Assembly (NCBI GenBank): GCA_963989385.1
Contig: OZ022507.1
Location: forward strand, 58,539,400 to 58,603,399
Reading direction: 5' to 3'
Length of the DNA stretch: 64,000 bases
Source of the DNA: Ctena decussata
Taxonomy: Eukaryota > Mollusca > Bivalvia > Lucinida > Lucinidae
Made by a program: the position numbers and the translations under genes
Notes under the pieces: model-generated
What the model saw: only the letters and a program-made list of their open reading frames with translations
Told to the model about the DNA's origin: nothing
The model's database searches: none
Shown here: one piece after another, positions 24,282 through 37,493 of the stretch
Layout of the letters: every line of letters begins with the position of its first letter
Numbering within the stretch: the first letter of the stretch is position 1

Positions 24282-24654
24282 GCTAAATGTTCCTGAAGGG
24301 TTACAAACAAGTTGAGACAATTCTAATTTTGCCACAGAGCCATAGGAAGTAGAGCTCTTCTAAGAATTTCCTCTGCATGCAGTTGCACAATATATTTTTG
24401 AAAGGAGAAACAAGAAAAGGGTTCAGTTTTATACCCCAAAATTGTGGCTATCTGTAGTCCTGATATCAGACATTCCACAACTGACAGCTGCTACCACAAG
24501 AATCTTTTTACTACTTTCATTGCATGGTGTATAGTTGTGTACTGACTGGCTTTTTAAGGTGTATAGATATGTATTGCCCCATGTTTATTCACCATCTTTT
24601 ATAAAGAGGACAAGTTTTGTGACTCCCTGTTTGCTTCCTTAGATGAGGAAACCT

Positions 24655-24765
24655 TTCCAGAAAGAAGTCTACTTGTAAAGGAAAGAATTTAGTCCCAGAG
24701 GAGTGAGCCCATTTGAGTAGGAAAGCAAAACTGAAAGTGACAGAGTTGTTTCCCATGAGAAAACA
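24655..24765. mobile_element. MITE-A fragment
   Basis: AAAGGAAAGAATTTAGTCCC is followed by AGGAGTGAGCCC and a right flank with AGTGACAGAGTTGTTTCCC. Left half missing. Confidence 0.5.
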
Positions 24766-25938
24766 GCTTGCTCCAGTGGTCCTCCAGATGACCTTGGCCT
24801 ATATTTTATGGTTCAGTGACTTCTTGATATTTTCTCTTTACCAACATGGTGGCCATACAAGGTCTCTGTTGTCTGAAAACTCCTATTTTATCTTTTACTC
24901 CTGACATAAAAGTATGTTTGGGGGTATATTGTTTTTGTCTTTCTGTCATTTGTTTGCCCATTTGTTTGCTAGTTCATCTGTCTGTTAGTCGATTTATGTC
25001 ATAGTGTTTGGCATTAAACCTTTTGGATTGCCCATATCTCTGTAAAACCATTCTTATTCTGTTCATATTTAGTACACAATACCTCTGTAGCATTACCTTT
25101 GATATGGAATGCATGAAACCAGGGTCAGGCTCCTGGGAGGGACCAGGGTCAAGAGTTAGGCATTTTAATTACGGCCTCACTCATGTCAGAGTTACTGCCC
25201 TTGATTTGATTTAAAATCCTAAAGTTCAGCCGTAACTAAGTAACCCGCGAACGAAATTGTATGAAACTTAAAATTAAAAATAAACAAATCAAGGCCACTT
25301 TGGCTGAGGATATAAATTCACAGAATTTGCTTGTGTTCATTGCTTGTGTGAGAACCATGGATGGGTTATGAAGTCCATTCGGAACAAATTGTTGAAATGC
25401 TTAACTAAATAATCTCACTATACCAAAGCAGACGGACATTTCAGTGCCTTAGAGGTTAAATGAGTACTCCAGCTTCATTTGCAATTTCATGTGTTTAATT
25501 TGCATAAAATGATAATAATTTGTTTAATTCTCTTAAATAATAGCTTCTTTTGACAAACAATGTAATAAAAAAGTAGTACCGTAAAACCTATTAGGACAGC
25601 AATGCGGGAGCTAACTATCATTGGGGATGCAGTTTAGCAGGATCAGAGCCATGTGACATTGTTTGCCTTTCCATCAGAATGACCTTATCAGCTTACCGGT
25701 TTTTAAAATTAATTTGATTGTAGTCTTTGGGTAAGGTATGTTTGGTGATTTCCCTATTTGGTAATTTGTCGTTCCTTATGTTCTGTCTTAATACCAAACT
25801 AATATATCAGTACATTTGACACTTGGTACCTGCAAAAAGCTCATAGATATTGGTTGTAGGTCACCTTCTACCATGTCAGAAACTAGAAAATTACTGTAGA
25901 CTACTGTTTTGCCATGAAAATGCCTTTGCAAGTAGAGG

Positions 25939-26091
25939 AGGCCAAGCCCAGAGGTTATAAAACTTGAGTACATTCTCAAACTCAAAATAAAGCACACTGA
26001 TTGGCTGCTTCCGAGCACATGCTCGGAAGCAGCCAATCAGTGTGCTTTATTTTGAGTTTGAGATTACTTACAAGTTTTATAACCTCGAACC
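25939..26091. mobile_element. GGTTATAAAACTTGAG palindrome, copy 1
   Basis: Arms beginning GAGGTTATAAAACTTGAG and ending CAAGTTTTATAACCTC. Inside are CTCAAACTCAAAATAAAGCA, CACTGATTGGCTGCTTCC and their exact mirror, with centre GAGCA-CA-TGCTC. It can fold into one near-perfect hairpin. Confidence 0.82.
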
Positions 26092-26146
26092 CAGTATCCT
26101 TCTCTTTTATGAATAGGAGCATAGGAGGACATCCCTACACTGGACA

Positions 26147-26326
26147 CTCCTTCCGCTGATTCAAGAAGGGCAGTTGTCAGTTACTGGCGAAAGTATGTGC
26201 ACTTAGTACTGGTTAACCGCTTAGGAGGTCTAAGCTTGCCCAGGAATAGTGTGGTTAGGTTAACTGACCGTCCCGACATGACCTTAGTTGTTTACCGTGG
26301 ACGTTAAGCATCAAATCAACCAACAA
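26147..26326 (+). mobile_element. SINE-A, 5'-truncated
   Basis: Begins inside the body, without the tRNA head, and ends in the AACC-type tail. Imperfect flanks CTACACTGGACA (about 26135) and CTACTTTGGACA (about 26327) agree at 10 of 12 bases. They fit a target duplication around a truncated insertion. Confidence 0.88.
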
Positions 26327-27264
26327 CCTACTTTGGACAAATGGGAGTCCTTTATAATGGGCATTGAGTCATTATACATTGCAATGAATGGACCAGAGGG
26401 TGATTGGAGATGGGGGCAGTGGGTTGGGTCCACTTGTCCACTGGGAGAAATGGAAAATACCATAAAACAACAACGAAAAACAAGTGCCTGGCGGACATGG
26501 TTGCGGAATTTCTAATCAGAATCTGCAGTGTTTACCACCATGTCTTGAGAGTGCACTGAACTTGACCAACTTTACGATTCCCCAGTCATGCCTGATATGA
26601 CTGGAACATTGTTGAAAAACAACTATCCATGTATCTAAAAAGCTGTTGAACATACAATGTATTCATGGCTCAGCTTACCGGTATACAAATTTCAGATCAC
26701 AGTTCCTTGGGGCTCATCTGATATCATATTGATTTGTTACATTTTAAGACTTTGAAAGCTTCTTTTGGTTGTGAGACTTCATCTACATTCAGACAGGGTT
26801 TGATCCTTCTGTGACTTTTTTGACAGGTTCTATTTATTACGGAATGTTGAATGTTTTAGGCAGAATTATTATCATCCTGTGAGTTCCGCCACTACAGTAC
26901 AAATCAGAAATCAGCCACTACAAAAATTGACAAATAACATTATATAATATTGCTAGCCTTCCAAACTACAATAGCTTGGTCAAAAACAATACCAGGTCCT
27001 GTACATAGATTCGTAGGATAACATAGTACCTTGAACGGACACACCAAGTGCGTGCAACTATGGTTACGTACCGCTGAGCCACTTGGGGAACGTCGTTAGG
27101 AGAATTGAACTGAACTGAAATAGTACCTGGGAAAGTTTAGTTGGGGGTCATAGAACAGTTGGGTTGGGAGACGGTACTTTGTAACTATCAGTATCTTGAT
27201 GTCCTACTCATTTGGATATAGCAGGATAAGGGCCGGCTGTGCTTGCAGCAGGTGCCAGATGGGG

Positions 27265-27405
27265 ACTGTTTGGATTTTTGATTTTTTACTCTTATCTATC
27301 CTGTCTGTTCCTTTTCTTTCTTTCACACTTGGGAGATGGCACCATATAGACTGAAGTACTGTTTCGAAGGGCTGTCAAACCCCAAACAACCAACCAACCA
27401 ACCAG
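27265..27405 (+). repeat. SINE-like tail (AACC repeat), family D
   Basis: GGGAGATGGCACCATATAGA is followed by TGAAGTACTGTTTCGAAGGG, TGTCAAACCCCAAAC and an AACC tail. It shares its order with 32745-32862. The head is not recognised. Confidence 0.5.
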
Positions 27406-28082
27406 CCATCTTAAAAATAGAGTTTCAGCAAGCTTTTCTTGTTGATCTTATCTTTGACTGTCCTGAGTCACCGGCTGTGGCTGTATGGCAGCTTTTATCA
27501 TGTTACAACTCAGAATGAACTTTTGGTTTGTTTTTGCAATATTAGTCAACAGTGGATGAATGAACTTTTTAAATCATGTCTAGTATACCTGTAGAGTATT
27601 TCTCAACATTTACATATCTCAAGTACTTACAATACGTGGGGTCATTGCGGTCTTTATGGGACTGTCTGGTGTCATGCTCAACTAGTTCAATTCCCTTTGG
27701 CAATACTGTAATGTCCAGACGAGGTTGATTATTTAACGTCAGGTTTAAGTTAAGTGGAAAATAAATTCCATATTCACACACACTTTTACACCAGAGACCT
27801 GTTGCTTGATATGATAGATCACCTAATCATTAGCTACAGATGTCACATTTGCGGCTTCTGATCTGGAGCCACACGGTTTGCCAGTGTCCTTTTTACTGGG
27901 GTCTCCAGGACTGGTATTAATGGGATAATTATGACTGTCCCTGATAGCCAGGGTTTCAACTGCATATTGAAACTGGGGGTGTTGTACATTATTTGTGCTT
28001 GTACCCTAAGTCTTCTTCAATTTTAGGGGTGATTACAAATTTGGGGGATAAAATTAAAATTTTAAAGAGTTCCTTCAAGAGC

Positions 28083-28185
28083 AGAGGCTTCTCCGGTCTT
28101 TCGGATGAGACTTTAAACCGAGGTCCCGTCTCCATATGACCTCGTTGTTGGTGGGACGTTAAACCCGAGTTCACTCACTCACTCA
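28083..28185 (+). mobile_element. SINE-C 3' region with (TCAC)n tail
   Basis: CTTTCGGATGAGACTTTAAA leads to CCGAGGTCCCGTCTCC and GTGGGACGTTAAACCCGAGT, then TCACTCACTCACTC. A second copy lies in reverse at 18466-18600. Confidence 0.6.
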
Positions 28186-28711
28186 AGAGCAGAGAACACA
28201 TTCAAAAGAAGGAATATGGGTCATAATAACTTCAAAGTTTCGGCTTCTCAAGCCTCATCAGTGACCCTGACAATATCTGGCGATGAAATCCAGAGAAAAC
28301 TATGCTGCAATTTCTTGCTTTTAACAAGGCAGTCAATTCAAAGACTGATTTGTATCAAAAAGAGTCCAAATGATTAAAATAAGATCTAGAATAAGAGTCT
28401 ATATATTCTAGAATAAGAGTCTATATCTCAGAATATATCCTCTGATCTCAAAGAACAAAAATTTATGAAATATAATCTGCTCTATGGATGATGAACAGGG
28501 AGACATTTTACGGCCGCCACACGGCACAACACCATTTGCAGTAAAGTCAAATTAAAATCTTAAAGAGGGTAGATGTAGAATCTGTAGAGGGTGGATGGGA
28601 ATGCTACTGAAAGCACACAAGAAGCTTTTGGGTCTTTCTGTCTCTTGAAACTCTGGAAAGTTTGTTGTTTACATAAAGTAAATATATTGTGTACAGCAGG
28701 ATTCAAACATA

Positions 28712-28865
28712 ACACAAGTGGTCTCGCTGTGGTGGTCAGCTGCTTAGTTGCAGACCTACAGACTGTAGGTTGTGGACTTGATCCTATTGTCCAAGTTCTA
28801 GTTTTGTCTCGCCTGCAGGTTCAGAAGCAAGACATAGGTGTTACATATCTAGTGTTGGTGGCATT
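28712..28865 (+). repeat. Possible degenerate tRNA-derived SINE
   Basis: GTGGTGGTCAGCTGCTTAGT and the later GTGGACTTGATCC resemble worn A- and B-box regions. Single copy seen, so weak. Confidence 0.25.
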
Positions 28866-30485
28866 GGCTATGTAAACCTTGCCTGTACAAGTCTTTTGTG
28901 ACATTGTGAATACAGGTTAGACACTGCATTCAACAGAATTCTTGTTTCAGATAAGGCTAGAAATCGCCTGTTGTCTGAGAATCGTTACTGGGTTCCAAGA
29001 AACACATTACTAGCCATCATTGGAGTAGTAATACGTTTTACAGCACTATTCCGGCTGTCAGACAGTGCATATTTTGTTGATTATCCCAAGTTATGCATTT
29101 GCATCAACTGTTGCAGCAATGTCTGAGAGAAAGTGAATCAATATTCTGGTCTGGAAATTATTGGGATCCTGTTAGTAAGACATGATATCTCAATCTGTGG
29201 TGTCTTGCTTTCTTGGGATTGGAGCTCGTGACTAGCCAAAATTTTGTGGATGAAAATTCTGTATATAGTTTGGCCCGGTCAGCTGCAGAAATTGCTCAGC
29301 CAGGACTCCTCCGCCAGGGCTCCAGACTTCTCCATGTACAATAATTATGGTAATTGTCCTAAAAATAGACTGTAGGAATGTGGCCAAAAGATGCAGCTGG
29401 AATGGCAAATAGTGAAGACCCTGATCAGACTGCTCCTTCAATCTGATCTGGGTTTGCAGTGTTTGCTCTCTCTTATCTGTACCACTATCAATGTTTAGAA
29501 ATTTTACAGTAAACCTATGTTGTGGTCCCATAATGAGCCACAATGTTGTATTGGTATTTTCAGTCTTTTCGATGTTATGCTAGCTGGTCTCCCTGTGGGA
29601 TTGATCCATAATGGAACAGTGACATTTCTGTATAGAGTAAGCATGTGGAATGCACCTGAATTGCCATATGCCAAGAGTGGTGTGCACTCAGTGGAATTGA
29701 ACCTCTTTGTCTGAAAATCATCAGAACAACGATTCTGCAGGCAGGCTCGTTTGGTTTTGTAAGTACAGTGGAAATACAATAGAGGAAGCAGGTGAAAATC
29801 AGCCAAGCAGAAAAGGCTTTTAAATGCTTAAAGTTAGAGAAAGGGAATAGTTCAGTGGTTAAAGGGTCCAAATATGAATGCGAGCATCATGGGTTTTATC
29901 CTTAGCCTGACAAAATTTTCCATTCTTTTCTTATCAGACATTTGACTGGCCCTAAGTTGAGTATATTGTGTTGTGGGGAGCCCTTAGTGGGTGTGGGATC
30001 AAGGGCAGAAGTTGAAGACCACATTATATTGGTCTAATGTTGGGGCCTCATCAGTATATTTGTGTTTTCTGGAGCTCATAACCACTGCATATGTGACTGT
30101 GTCTGGCATTTTGAGCCTTATGGAGCGGAATTCGGAAATTTTGTTTTTAACATTTTCATATTTATTAGTGCTTCCAGAAGAGATTTCGAGAAGCACAAAG
30201 CAATAGCGCTAATGTTGACTGCAGAAGCAAACGAAATTCACTCCAACCCGATTTTTGTTTTCGTTTCACCTATTGGATACAATTTACATACTAGCTGGAT
30301 AAACATTTATAATTCTTGTTTGTGACATCGCTTGTCAAAGGCCTGTGATGCTAACATTCTTAAAAGAGTGTAGATGAAGAAAATTAAAGCTGCCGATAGA
30401 AATGTTTAATCACTTTTTTCAGGTGACGCTTTGAAATTTATTAGTTAGTGCGTGGCAATCCAATTAACTTTGCGTGCGAATTTCG

Positions 30486-30519
30486 TGACGTCACTTTCAT
30501 TTCACGTTTCGTGACGTCA
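30486..30519. promoter_or_regulatory. Pair of TGACGTCA (CRE) palindromes
   Basis: TGACGTCA occurs at 30486-30493 and 30512-30519, each preceded by TTTCG. This is the CREB/ATF consensus octamer. Function not shown. Confidence 0.4.
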
Positions 30520-30564
30520 ACGTCGCACCTCCACAAGGCTCAAAATCACAGGCACTGTCACAAT

Positions 30565-30765
30565 TATGGTGAAAGTGACTCATTCAGGGGAAACAACAAC
30601 ACCATTTTCTATTTGGCCTTATCTATAGGGTCAGCTCTTAAAGGAGAGAATTTGCTCCTATAGGAGCAAATTCTTTTCTTTAAGACTTGACCCCATTTTG
30701 AAAGGGCTTTATTCTCCAGGGAAGCAAATAAGAAGGGACAAAAGTTGTTGATTTTGCGAAGGGTG
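30565..30765. mobile_element. MITE-A copy
   Basis: CTCTTAAAGGAGAGAATTTG, CTCCTATAGGAG and CAAATTCTTTTCTTTAAG form the core. Flanks CAGGGGAAACAACAAC and CCAGGGAAGCAAATAAGAAG are typical of the family. Confidence 0.7.
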
Positions 30766-31008
30766 GAAGAAACCAAGAGGTGTACCATGTGTACCTAGCT
30801 GTTGCATTGTATCTTGTATTTCACTTGGTCATTGACATCAACTGGAATGATGAGTTGTAGGTGTCATTTGCCCAGTAGTCACTTTGTCATACTAAAATAC
30901 AGCCATCTCATAGAAATGAGGGAAGAGAAGCCTCGACTCAGCCACAACAGCAGCAGCGCGAAACCAATATCCTGTGTGAATTTTGGTAGATTCTCAGTTC
31001 GTAAGCTG

Positions 31009-31251
31009 GCCCCGAGGCTATAAAACTTTTTTCATGCTCAACTCAGCTGAGCATGAAATTTAACCTGCTAATAAATAGCAACTAACTGATAAGTACAGTT
31101 GTTTTCTTGTTCAATTTAGCTGAGCATGAAATTTTCTCTGCTTATGAATATGAAAATGCCAACATTAGTTGGCATTTTCATATTTATCAGCAGAGAAAAT
31201 TCCATGCTCATCTGAGTTGAGCATGAACAAAGGTTTATAACCTCGGGGCCT
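31009..31251. mobile_element. GGCCCCGAGG palindromic element
   Basis: GGCCCCGAGGCTATAAAAC and its mirror TTATAACCTCGGGGCC bound the element. CATGCTCAACTCAGCTGAGC occurs at both sides, and AAAATGCCAAC-ATTA-GTTGGCATTTT sits inside. Outer motif resembles the 25939 family. Confidence 0.75.
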
Positions 31252-32044
31252 GGTTTGCGTAGACTGCATGGCTTTTGAGTTTTCATACCATGGGTTGGAG
31301 GTGTAGAATACTAGGATACTAATAATTTTTGTTAACAACTTCACGTTTCAGTTTCACAGTGTTTGTTGAAGCTCATTCAAGCAAATACATGAATGACTGA
31401 TTTACCTGGTGTTATCAAGTTTCACAGGCATTCATTGATTTGTACAATTTTAAAAAACTCGTAAGTAGTAGGACTATATGTAACTTGAGACTGATAGCTT
31501 CCCTGATGTACAATAAGTGTTGGTAGTTATAACGATTTTCAATAACTTCATTATATTCCTAGTTTCTCAAATTTCGAGACTTAATTGTTTCACTTCTAAA
31601 TATCTGAAACTGAATCTTCCTAAGTTCCATGTTTCTGTTGCTCATTATGGAGCCTCCTCATCAGGATCTGCTAAGTTTACAATGGTTTCTGTTTTAAGTA
31701 AGGTTGTCAAGTGTCCATGAGCTGGCTGTGTGTAGTCTATCATAAATCAATTTTTACCCTATTTAGTTTCCTTGTGGGTTGTAAACTGATGCGAATGGTA
31801 AAATTTGAGTAATGGCATCACAGAAAATAAAAATCTCCAGGGATAAAAATATAGTTGAGGACACTTTTGGCAATAGTAACACTATCACGATAGCAGTCAG
31901 TAATGACATGCATCGATAGTCGGATGCATCGTTACATCCCTAGTGACCTATATTTTATGAGTTTGATGCATCATTACCCCTCTAGTAACCTACATTTTGT
32001 GGTTCAGTGCCTTAATAGTACTTGTGTTCAGTTTTTTCAGTTTA

Positions 32045-32378
32045 CACAGGGTATAATCGATTTTGCCAATTTTCGCTTCCTGCAGAGACTGTACATCATA
32101 TTTGGCTTCCGCCGAGACTGTCCGCGAACTCTTGCTTCCTGCAGAGACTACTGTCCTCGAAAAATAGCTTCCTGCCGAGACTGTCCGCGTGATTCTGCTT
32201 CCTGCCGAGAGCCTCGGCAGGAAGCAGAATCACGCGGACAGTCTCTGCAGGAAGCCATTTTATCATGTACAGAAGTCTCGGCAGGAAGCAAGAGTTCGTG
32301 GACAGTCTCGGCGGAAGCCAAATATGATGTACAGTCTCTGCAGGAAGCGAAAATTAGCGGAATCGATTATACCCTGTG
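32045..32378. mobile_element. 334-bp perfect-style palindrome with GTTTA target duplication
   Basis: Ends CACAGGGTATAATCGATT and its mirror. Each arm holds repeated GCTTCCTGC-GAGACTGTCCGCG units. GTTTA occurs at 32040-32044 and 32379-32383. Confidence 0.8.
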
Positions 32379-32744
32379 GTTTAGGTCAGTCTCCCAGTAA
32401 CTGTGAAAGCTAGAATGATGACACTTAAGCAACATGGACATCTGGATCTGGGCATCTGAATACATCCAGTCACATCTGACAGTGACCTACATTTTACAGT
32501 TCATTGACTTTTTAATACTAAAAGGTTCCAGTTTAAAGTTTGGGTCAATTTCACAGTAAAAGGCTAAGATTATGTATTATACTAACATGGACATCTGGCT
32601 GGAGTGGAGCATCTGAGTGCAATAACTCGCATACGACATTGACCTGTATAGTTTACCCTTCAGTGACTTTAGGATATTTCTTGGTCCGATCTTGATATTT
32701 GGTGCCGTCTTACATCTCCTTGTTTAAACTTGATCTATATACAT

Positions 32745-32862
32745 TCCACTTTGGACATTTTTCTCTCGTCTATCATTTCTCTCTTCTTTCTCCCTCTCTC
32801 TGGGAGACGGCCCGATATATACTTAAATACTGTCTCAAAGGCCCGTTAAACCTTAAACAATT
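32745..32862 (+). repeat. SINE-like tail, family D second copy
   Basis: GGGAGACGGCCCGATATATA, TTAAATACTGTCTCAAAGGC and CGTTAAACCTTAAAC match the 27265 copy in order. Diverged and short-tailed. Confidence 0.45.
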
Positions 32863-33628
32863 GGCTAGAGTCATGATGCTTGGCACTCACAAACATTTCA
32901 AACCCACCATCCACATTTGACCTGTATTTTCAGGAAAACTGTTTCTCCATACCTTTACATGTGTATGCCTAAGTCATAATTTTTGTTCACACATATATGA
33001 TGAAGCAACAGATTCCCCCAGTCCTTAGTCTAGTATGATCTTGACCTTTATTTTAGGGCTCACTTCTTCATGATACATGGTTTGGCCCAAGATAACTTAG
33101 TGAGAGTCAAGCTCTCATAAGCCACACTCAGTTGTCTTCTAGCAACTCTTGTTTGATTGTGGCACTTAACCAAATCACTGTCAATATTTTGTTACCTTAA
33201 GTCATTCATAGTGGCACAGGTAATCATTATTATTTGTCACCGGACTTCAAGGTCATGTTTTTAGATATACCTGTGCTCCCAACACTACTCCTAGTGTAAA
33301 TTCTTCAAATAGTTTTTTGAACCCAAATCTCTTTCCTTTTGTTAAAGAGTAGTGAGGGTATAATAATCCGCTTTACAGTAAAAAGTCTGGTCTTGTTAAA
33401 CTATCTAAATATGGTCAGGTTACCTCGTTAGGGCACTTACTGAGGCTATGAACTATTATGAGCCGATGTTTACGCAGTGTTAATGTGACGATAATTGTCA
33501 ATTGTTATTTAGTCAGCTTATTGAAAAATAGCATTAGGCATATTAGTCTCTGAATCTTTGCATTGTTTTTACTATTTTCATACTTTCCCTGATCCGAAGG
33601 TTAATTATTTTTAAGCCCATTTAATACA

Positions 33629-33840
33629 ATCATGACAAAATCAACAAAGTGGCATGTGGCCTGTGCATCTGCCAAGTCTGATCATAGTCTCCACTGTGCA
33701 CAAAAGGGGTAGCTAAGGGTCTAAGCAAGCCCCATGGTGACAGCAAAGATTCTGATCAGACTAGGCGGATGCCCAGGCTGGTCTGAGTCTTCACTGGGCA
33801 CTTATGCCACTTTGTTCATTTTCTAGTGTTGTGGCTCAGA
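33629..33840. mobile_element. MITE-C copy
   Basis: CATGACAAAATCAACAAAGT left and TTCTAGTGTTGTGGCTCAG right, with CTGATCAGACTAGGCGGATG inside. Confidence 0.7.
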
Positions 33841-34055
33841 TGATACTGAGCATTGTGAATGGCAGTCCACCAAGCTAACCTTGGTTGACAGCCACTCTTG
33901 CTGATGTTCAGCATTGCCATATGACAGGCAGAGTATGTGATGGAAAAGATTATATCAATGATGAAGATGTTTTTCATGCTTCATAGATGCATTTGATATA
34001 TAAATTCTTGTCATTCTAGTGTGTCTGATATCTAGTAGTATGCAGTAAATATATA

Positions 34056-34291
34056 TGAGCCGCGACACGAGAAAACCAACAAAGTGGTTGTGCATTCAGT
34101 GCAGACTCAGATCAGCCTGGGCATCGGCCCAGGCTGATCAGTCTTCGCTGTCCGCATGAAGCTAGCTTAGACTCTCAGCTACCCATTAAGCGCTTAGCGA
34201 AGAGTCTGATCAGACTGGGCGGATGCCCAGGCTAATCTGAGTCTTGGCTGTGTGCACAACCACTAGTTTGGTTTTCTCGTGTCGTGGCTCA
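34056..34291. mobile_element. MITE-C copy, well preserved
   Basis: GAGCCGCGACACGAGAAAAC and GGTTTTCTCGTGTCGTGGCT are near-perfect inverted ends. Inside are CAGATCAGCCTGGGCATC and its mirror. Confidence 0.82.
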
Positions 34292-34930
34292 AATATGGAT
34301 GTAGTTCAAGGACCAATATAGGACCATTTTGAAATTGCTCAGTTCCTGATTTATAAGTGGAAACTGTTGCGTAGATATATGAGCTACCGGTACTTTAGAC
34401 ATAATTAATTATTGTGTGAGCTGCACATACCCAGACCTGCATACCATATTCAACCCACTTAACGCACATGCTTAAATGAAGGGCACATTATTGGCACTTT
34501 TGAGGCATACGATAATATGCACACATACTGTATTTCTTTATTTGTTTGCAAGAGCTGAAACTTTAAAGAATCTTTCAGGTTTTCCTTGCAAAGCTTTTTC
34601 ATGCTTCTTTGACAATAAGTAGCCTTTTCTCTGATGGTTTAACCAGTAAATTCTGTTTCCTTCCATGCATAATAAACCTTTGAATTTTGCACTTATAAGG
34701 TTGGAAATTTACAACAAGTATACTCAAAAGCAAAAATAATGCATATTTTTCTTTTTTGGTGTTTTTATGTCAAAAGAAAAATCTGCAGAATTTGACAAAA
34801 TAGGGAAGATATTATCAATGCATGGAGTACATTTCATTGCAAACTTATTGAAATTTTGTTTGTTTATTCATGCGTAACGAAAGCGTAAACAATCAAGGGA
34901 TCAATCTCAAAATTCGCAAATACTGATCAG

Positions 34931-35799
34931 TTAAGGTGGTGATTTATGGTAAATGTAAAAATCTGCATAAAACCATAAAAAAGTAACGTATCTCCCTGAA
35001 AGTTAGCAGACTTCTTATTTTCGTTGTTCTTTACAGTTTAGAATACAAAATAGACGTGCATGCTGCTTAAAAAAGTGTTTTTATAAGGAAAGATCAAAGG
35101 GTAATTTTCTGCGAATAAATCTGAAAAAATGATATCGTTATTGAAAATTTACGTAGTTCTGAAGGTGCATTATTGCATAATGAAGAGCGTCCTAGCAATT
35201 ATTTATTCCAACTCTTTCTCAAATTGTAATGTAGACCAGATGAAAACGGTAGCTTTTTCTCAATGTTCAACCATGTACAAAGTAAATGTACACTGGATGC
35301 ATTTATTAAATATAGGGTAGGCAAGCATACCTATGTTAACACCTACAATATAAATAATACATTACTGACATGGTCAGTGGTGTGTAGATGAAATTGTTCA
35401 ACCTTGTTAAAATAGTATCACCTGTCTCACCTGTGTGTTTTGACAAAAAAATTTGGACACAGACTGCATCTTTTTTCATCTGCTCAGCCTGATAATGTGT
35501 GAAAGAGTTTGGAAAAATAATTGCTAGGACGCTCTCCATTATGCAACAAGGTACTCTAAGCACTAAGTATATTTTCAATAATGATATTATTTTTTCAGAT
35601 TTATTCGCAGAAAATTACCCTTTGATCTTCTCTTATAAAAACACTTTTTAACATTAACAAATGCTGCATTTTGGGATTCTAAATTATGAGAAACAACATA
35701 AAGAAGGCATCTGCTAAGTTTTGGAAAGATCAGTGTTATTTTGAGTATTTTATGCAGATTTTTGTCTTTGTCCCAAATCAGTGATTATCACCACCTTAA
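34931..35799. mobile_element. 869-bp TTAA-flanked palindromic element
   Basis: TTAAGGTGGTGATTTATGG at the left mirrors ATTATCACCACCTTAA at the right. Arms of about 330 bases share AAGGGTAATTTTCTGCGAAT, GCATAATGAAGAGCGTCCTA and more. Open frames at 35129-35320 (+) and 35336-35578 (-) are the same arm read twice. Confidence 0.72.
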
Positions 35800-37218
35800 C
35801 TCAGTGTCTTCAGCTAAGTTGTACCTGGCTCAAAACTAATGCCCTCTTTATCTAGGATGCACCAAAGTCTCAGAAACATCATCAAGAATTTTCAGCATTG
35901 GTTACTCGTTACAAACAAAGTTATGCCCCTTTATGCTACTCCCGTAAAGAAACAAGTTTTGCGATAGGAAAAGAAACTTTTGTGGATTTTTCAGCAAACA
36001 GAATTGGAAATGGATTCCAATTCAGGTTGAATAAAAGGGTAAGTGGTCACAATCAAATGGAGTATGCTAACAAAGGGCAGTAACTCTGTATGTCCTTCCA
36101 ATAATGCAACCACAGATTGAACTTTTGGGCGCTGGATCCTTGAAATCACTGAACCAAATGGAATGAAAATCATACTGGATATTTATCATAAAGGACAGTC
36201 TATGGTAAGCCAATCGGGAGACAAGATTTTTTCCAGGAAAACATTTTTATCGGCTTTTAAGTTTCATAACTCAAACCGGATGTGAGCAAAATACGTGCTC
36301 ATTTCAAACCAGATTTTATTTTAAACAGGTCCTCTGCCCATAGCCTTACCCATTTTGAATCCCAAATTACCAGATTTTTCTGATAACTTGATGATCCAGA
36401 CGATTTTCAAAACCTTTGAACAACTTTGGAAAATGCAGATTTTTGCATGTGCGATTTAACTGTATAAGAATCAATTTTTTAAACGTTTTGTACCGTTTTC
36501 CAGTCGGTTAGATCATGTTGAACTCATGTGCAGCAAACTCGTATTGACAATTTATTTTTTGTCACTGTGAGCCAGAATTTTGTGATTTTTACCTTTTTCA
36601 CAAAAATTTTCATATTTTTTTTCGAAGGATTGCGCTGTGACAAGAAAAGGCTGTAAAACTTATGGCCACATATAGGCAAATCCCAGTACTAAGTTAAAAG
36701 TAAAATATCATTACATTTAATGAGGCAAAACCAGACACTAAAAACTATGCGTTTCTTTTGCTGTGTTGAGTATATTTGTTGACATTTTGAAAAAGTTAAG
36801 CACAGATTGTGCTTAAAAGATTGAATACTTTGTCATAATAATTATGCTGTCTGGTGTTCTTACTAAGTTAAATTTTTGAAGTGCCAAGAAAGCAGACAAC
36901 AAATTTTTTTCCTGTAAAATTTCAAAATGGATTCCAAGCTATATTATATCAAGCCCTCTTTCCCCCTCCCCCTCCCACAAACTATATCAAGCCGTCTTGC
37001 CCCCCATGGAGTTTTGGCCATTCTGAATGCAATAGGGTTAAATGTTAGTTATCTCAGATAATGCAGTTATTAGCCAATTTGATTATTTTCAGTTATCTCA
37101 GATAATGCAGTTATATTTCATAAGAGATTTTTTATTCAAACTGCACAGACCCTGGCTAGATCTTTTCATTTTGTATATCCTAAGTTCACATTGGCTTTCT
37201 AACATGGAAATATTAATA

Positions 37219-37493
37219 TTTTTTGGTTGGTTGATTTGATGCTTAACGTCCACGGTAAACAACTGAGGTCATGTTGGGACGGTCAGTTAACCTAACCACA
37301 CTATTCCTGGGCAGGCTTAGACCTTCTAAGCGGTTAACCAGTACTAAGTGCACATACTTTCGCCAGTAACTGACAAATGCCCTTCTTGAATCAGCGGAAG
37401 GAGAAACGAAAGTATGTGGCCAGACCGGGATTCGAACCCAGGACCTCTGACTTACGAGTCAGGTGCCCTACCGATTGCGCTACCCGGCCCGGC
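37219..37493 (-). mobile_element. SINE-A, full length with target duplication
   Basis: Reverse-strand copy flanked by the perfect 13-bp repeat GGAAATATTAATA at 37206-37218 and 37494-37506. Confidence 0.93.

Noticed and set aside
29838..29912. Another tRNA-derived SINE
   Set aside because: Only a vague resemblance (GTTCAGTGGTTAAAGGGTCC) with no B box and no partner copy that I could align.
31903..32400. 165-codon open frame as a gene
   Set aside because: It spans a palindromic transposon; the peptide is a mirror-repeat artefact with no domain.
35129..35578. Two similar small proteins on opposite strands
   Set aside because: They are the two arms of one inverted repeat; similarity is at DNA level and frames differ at the ends.
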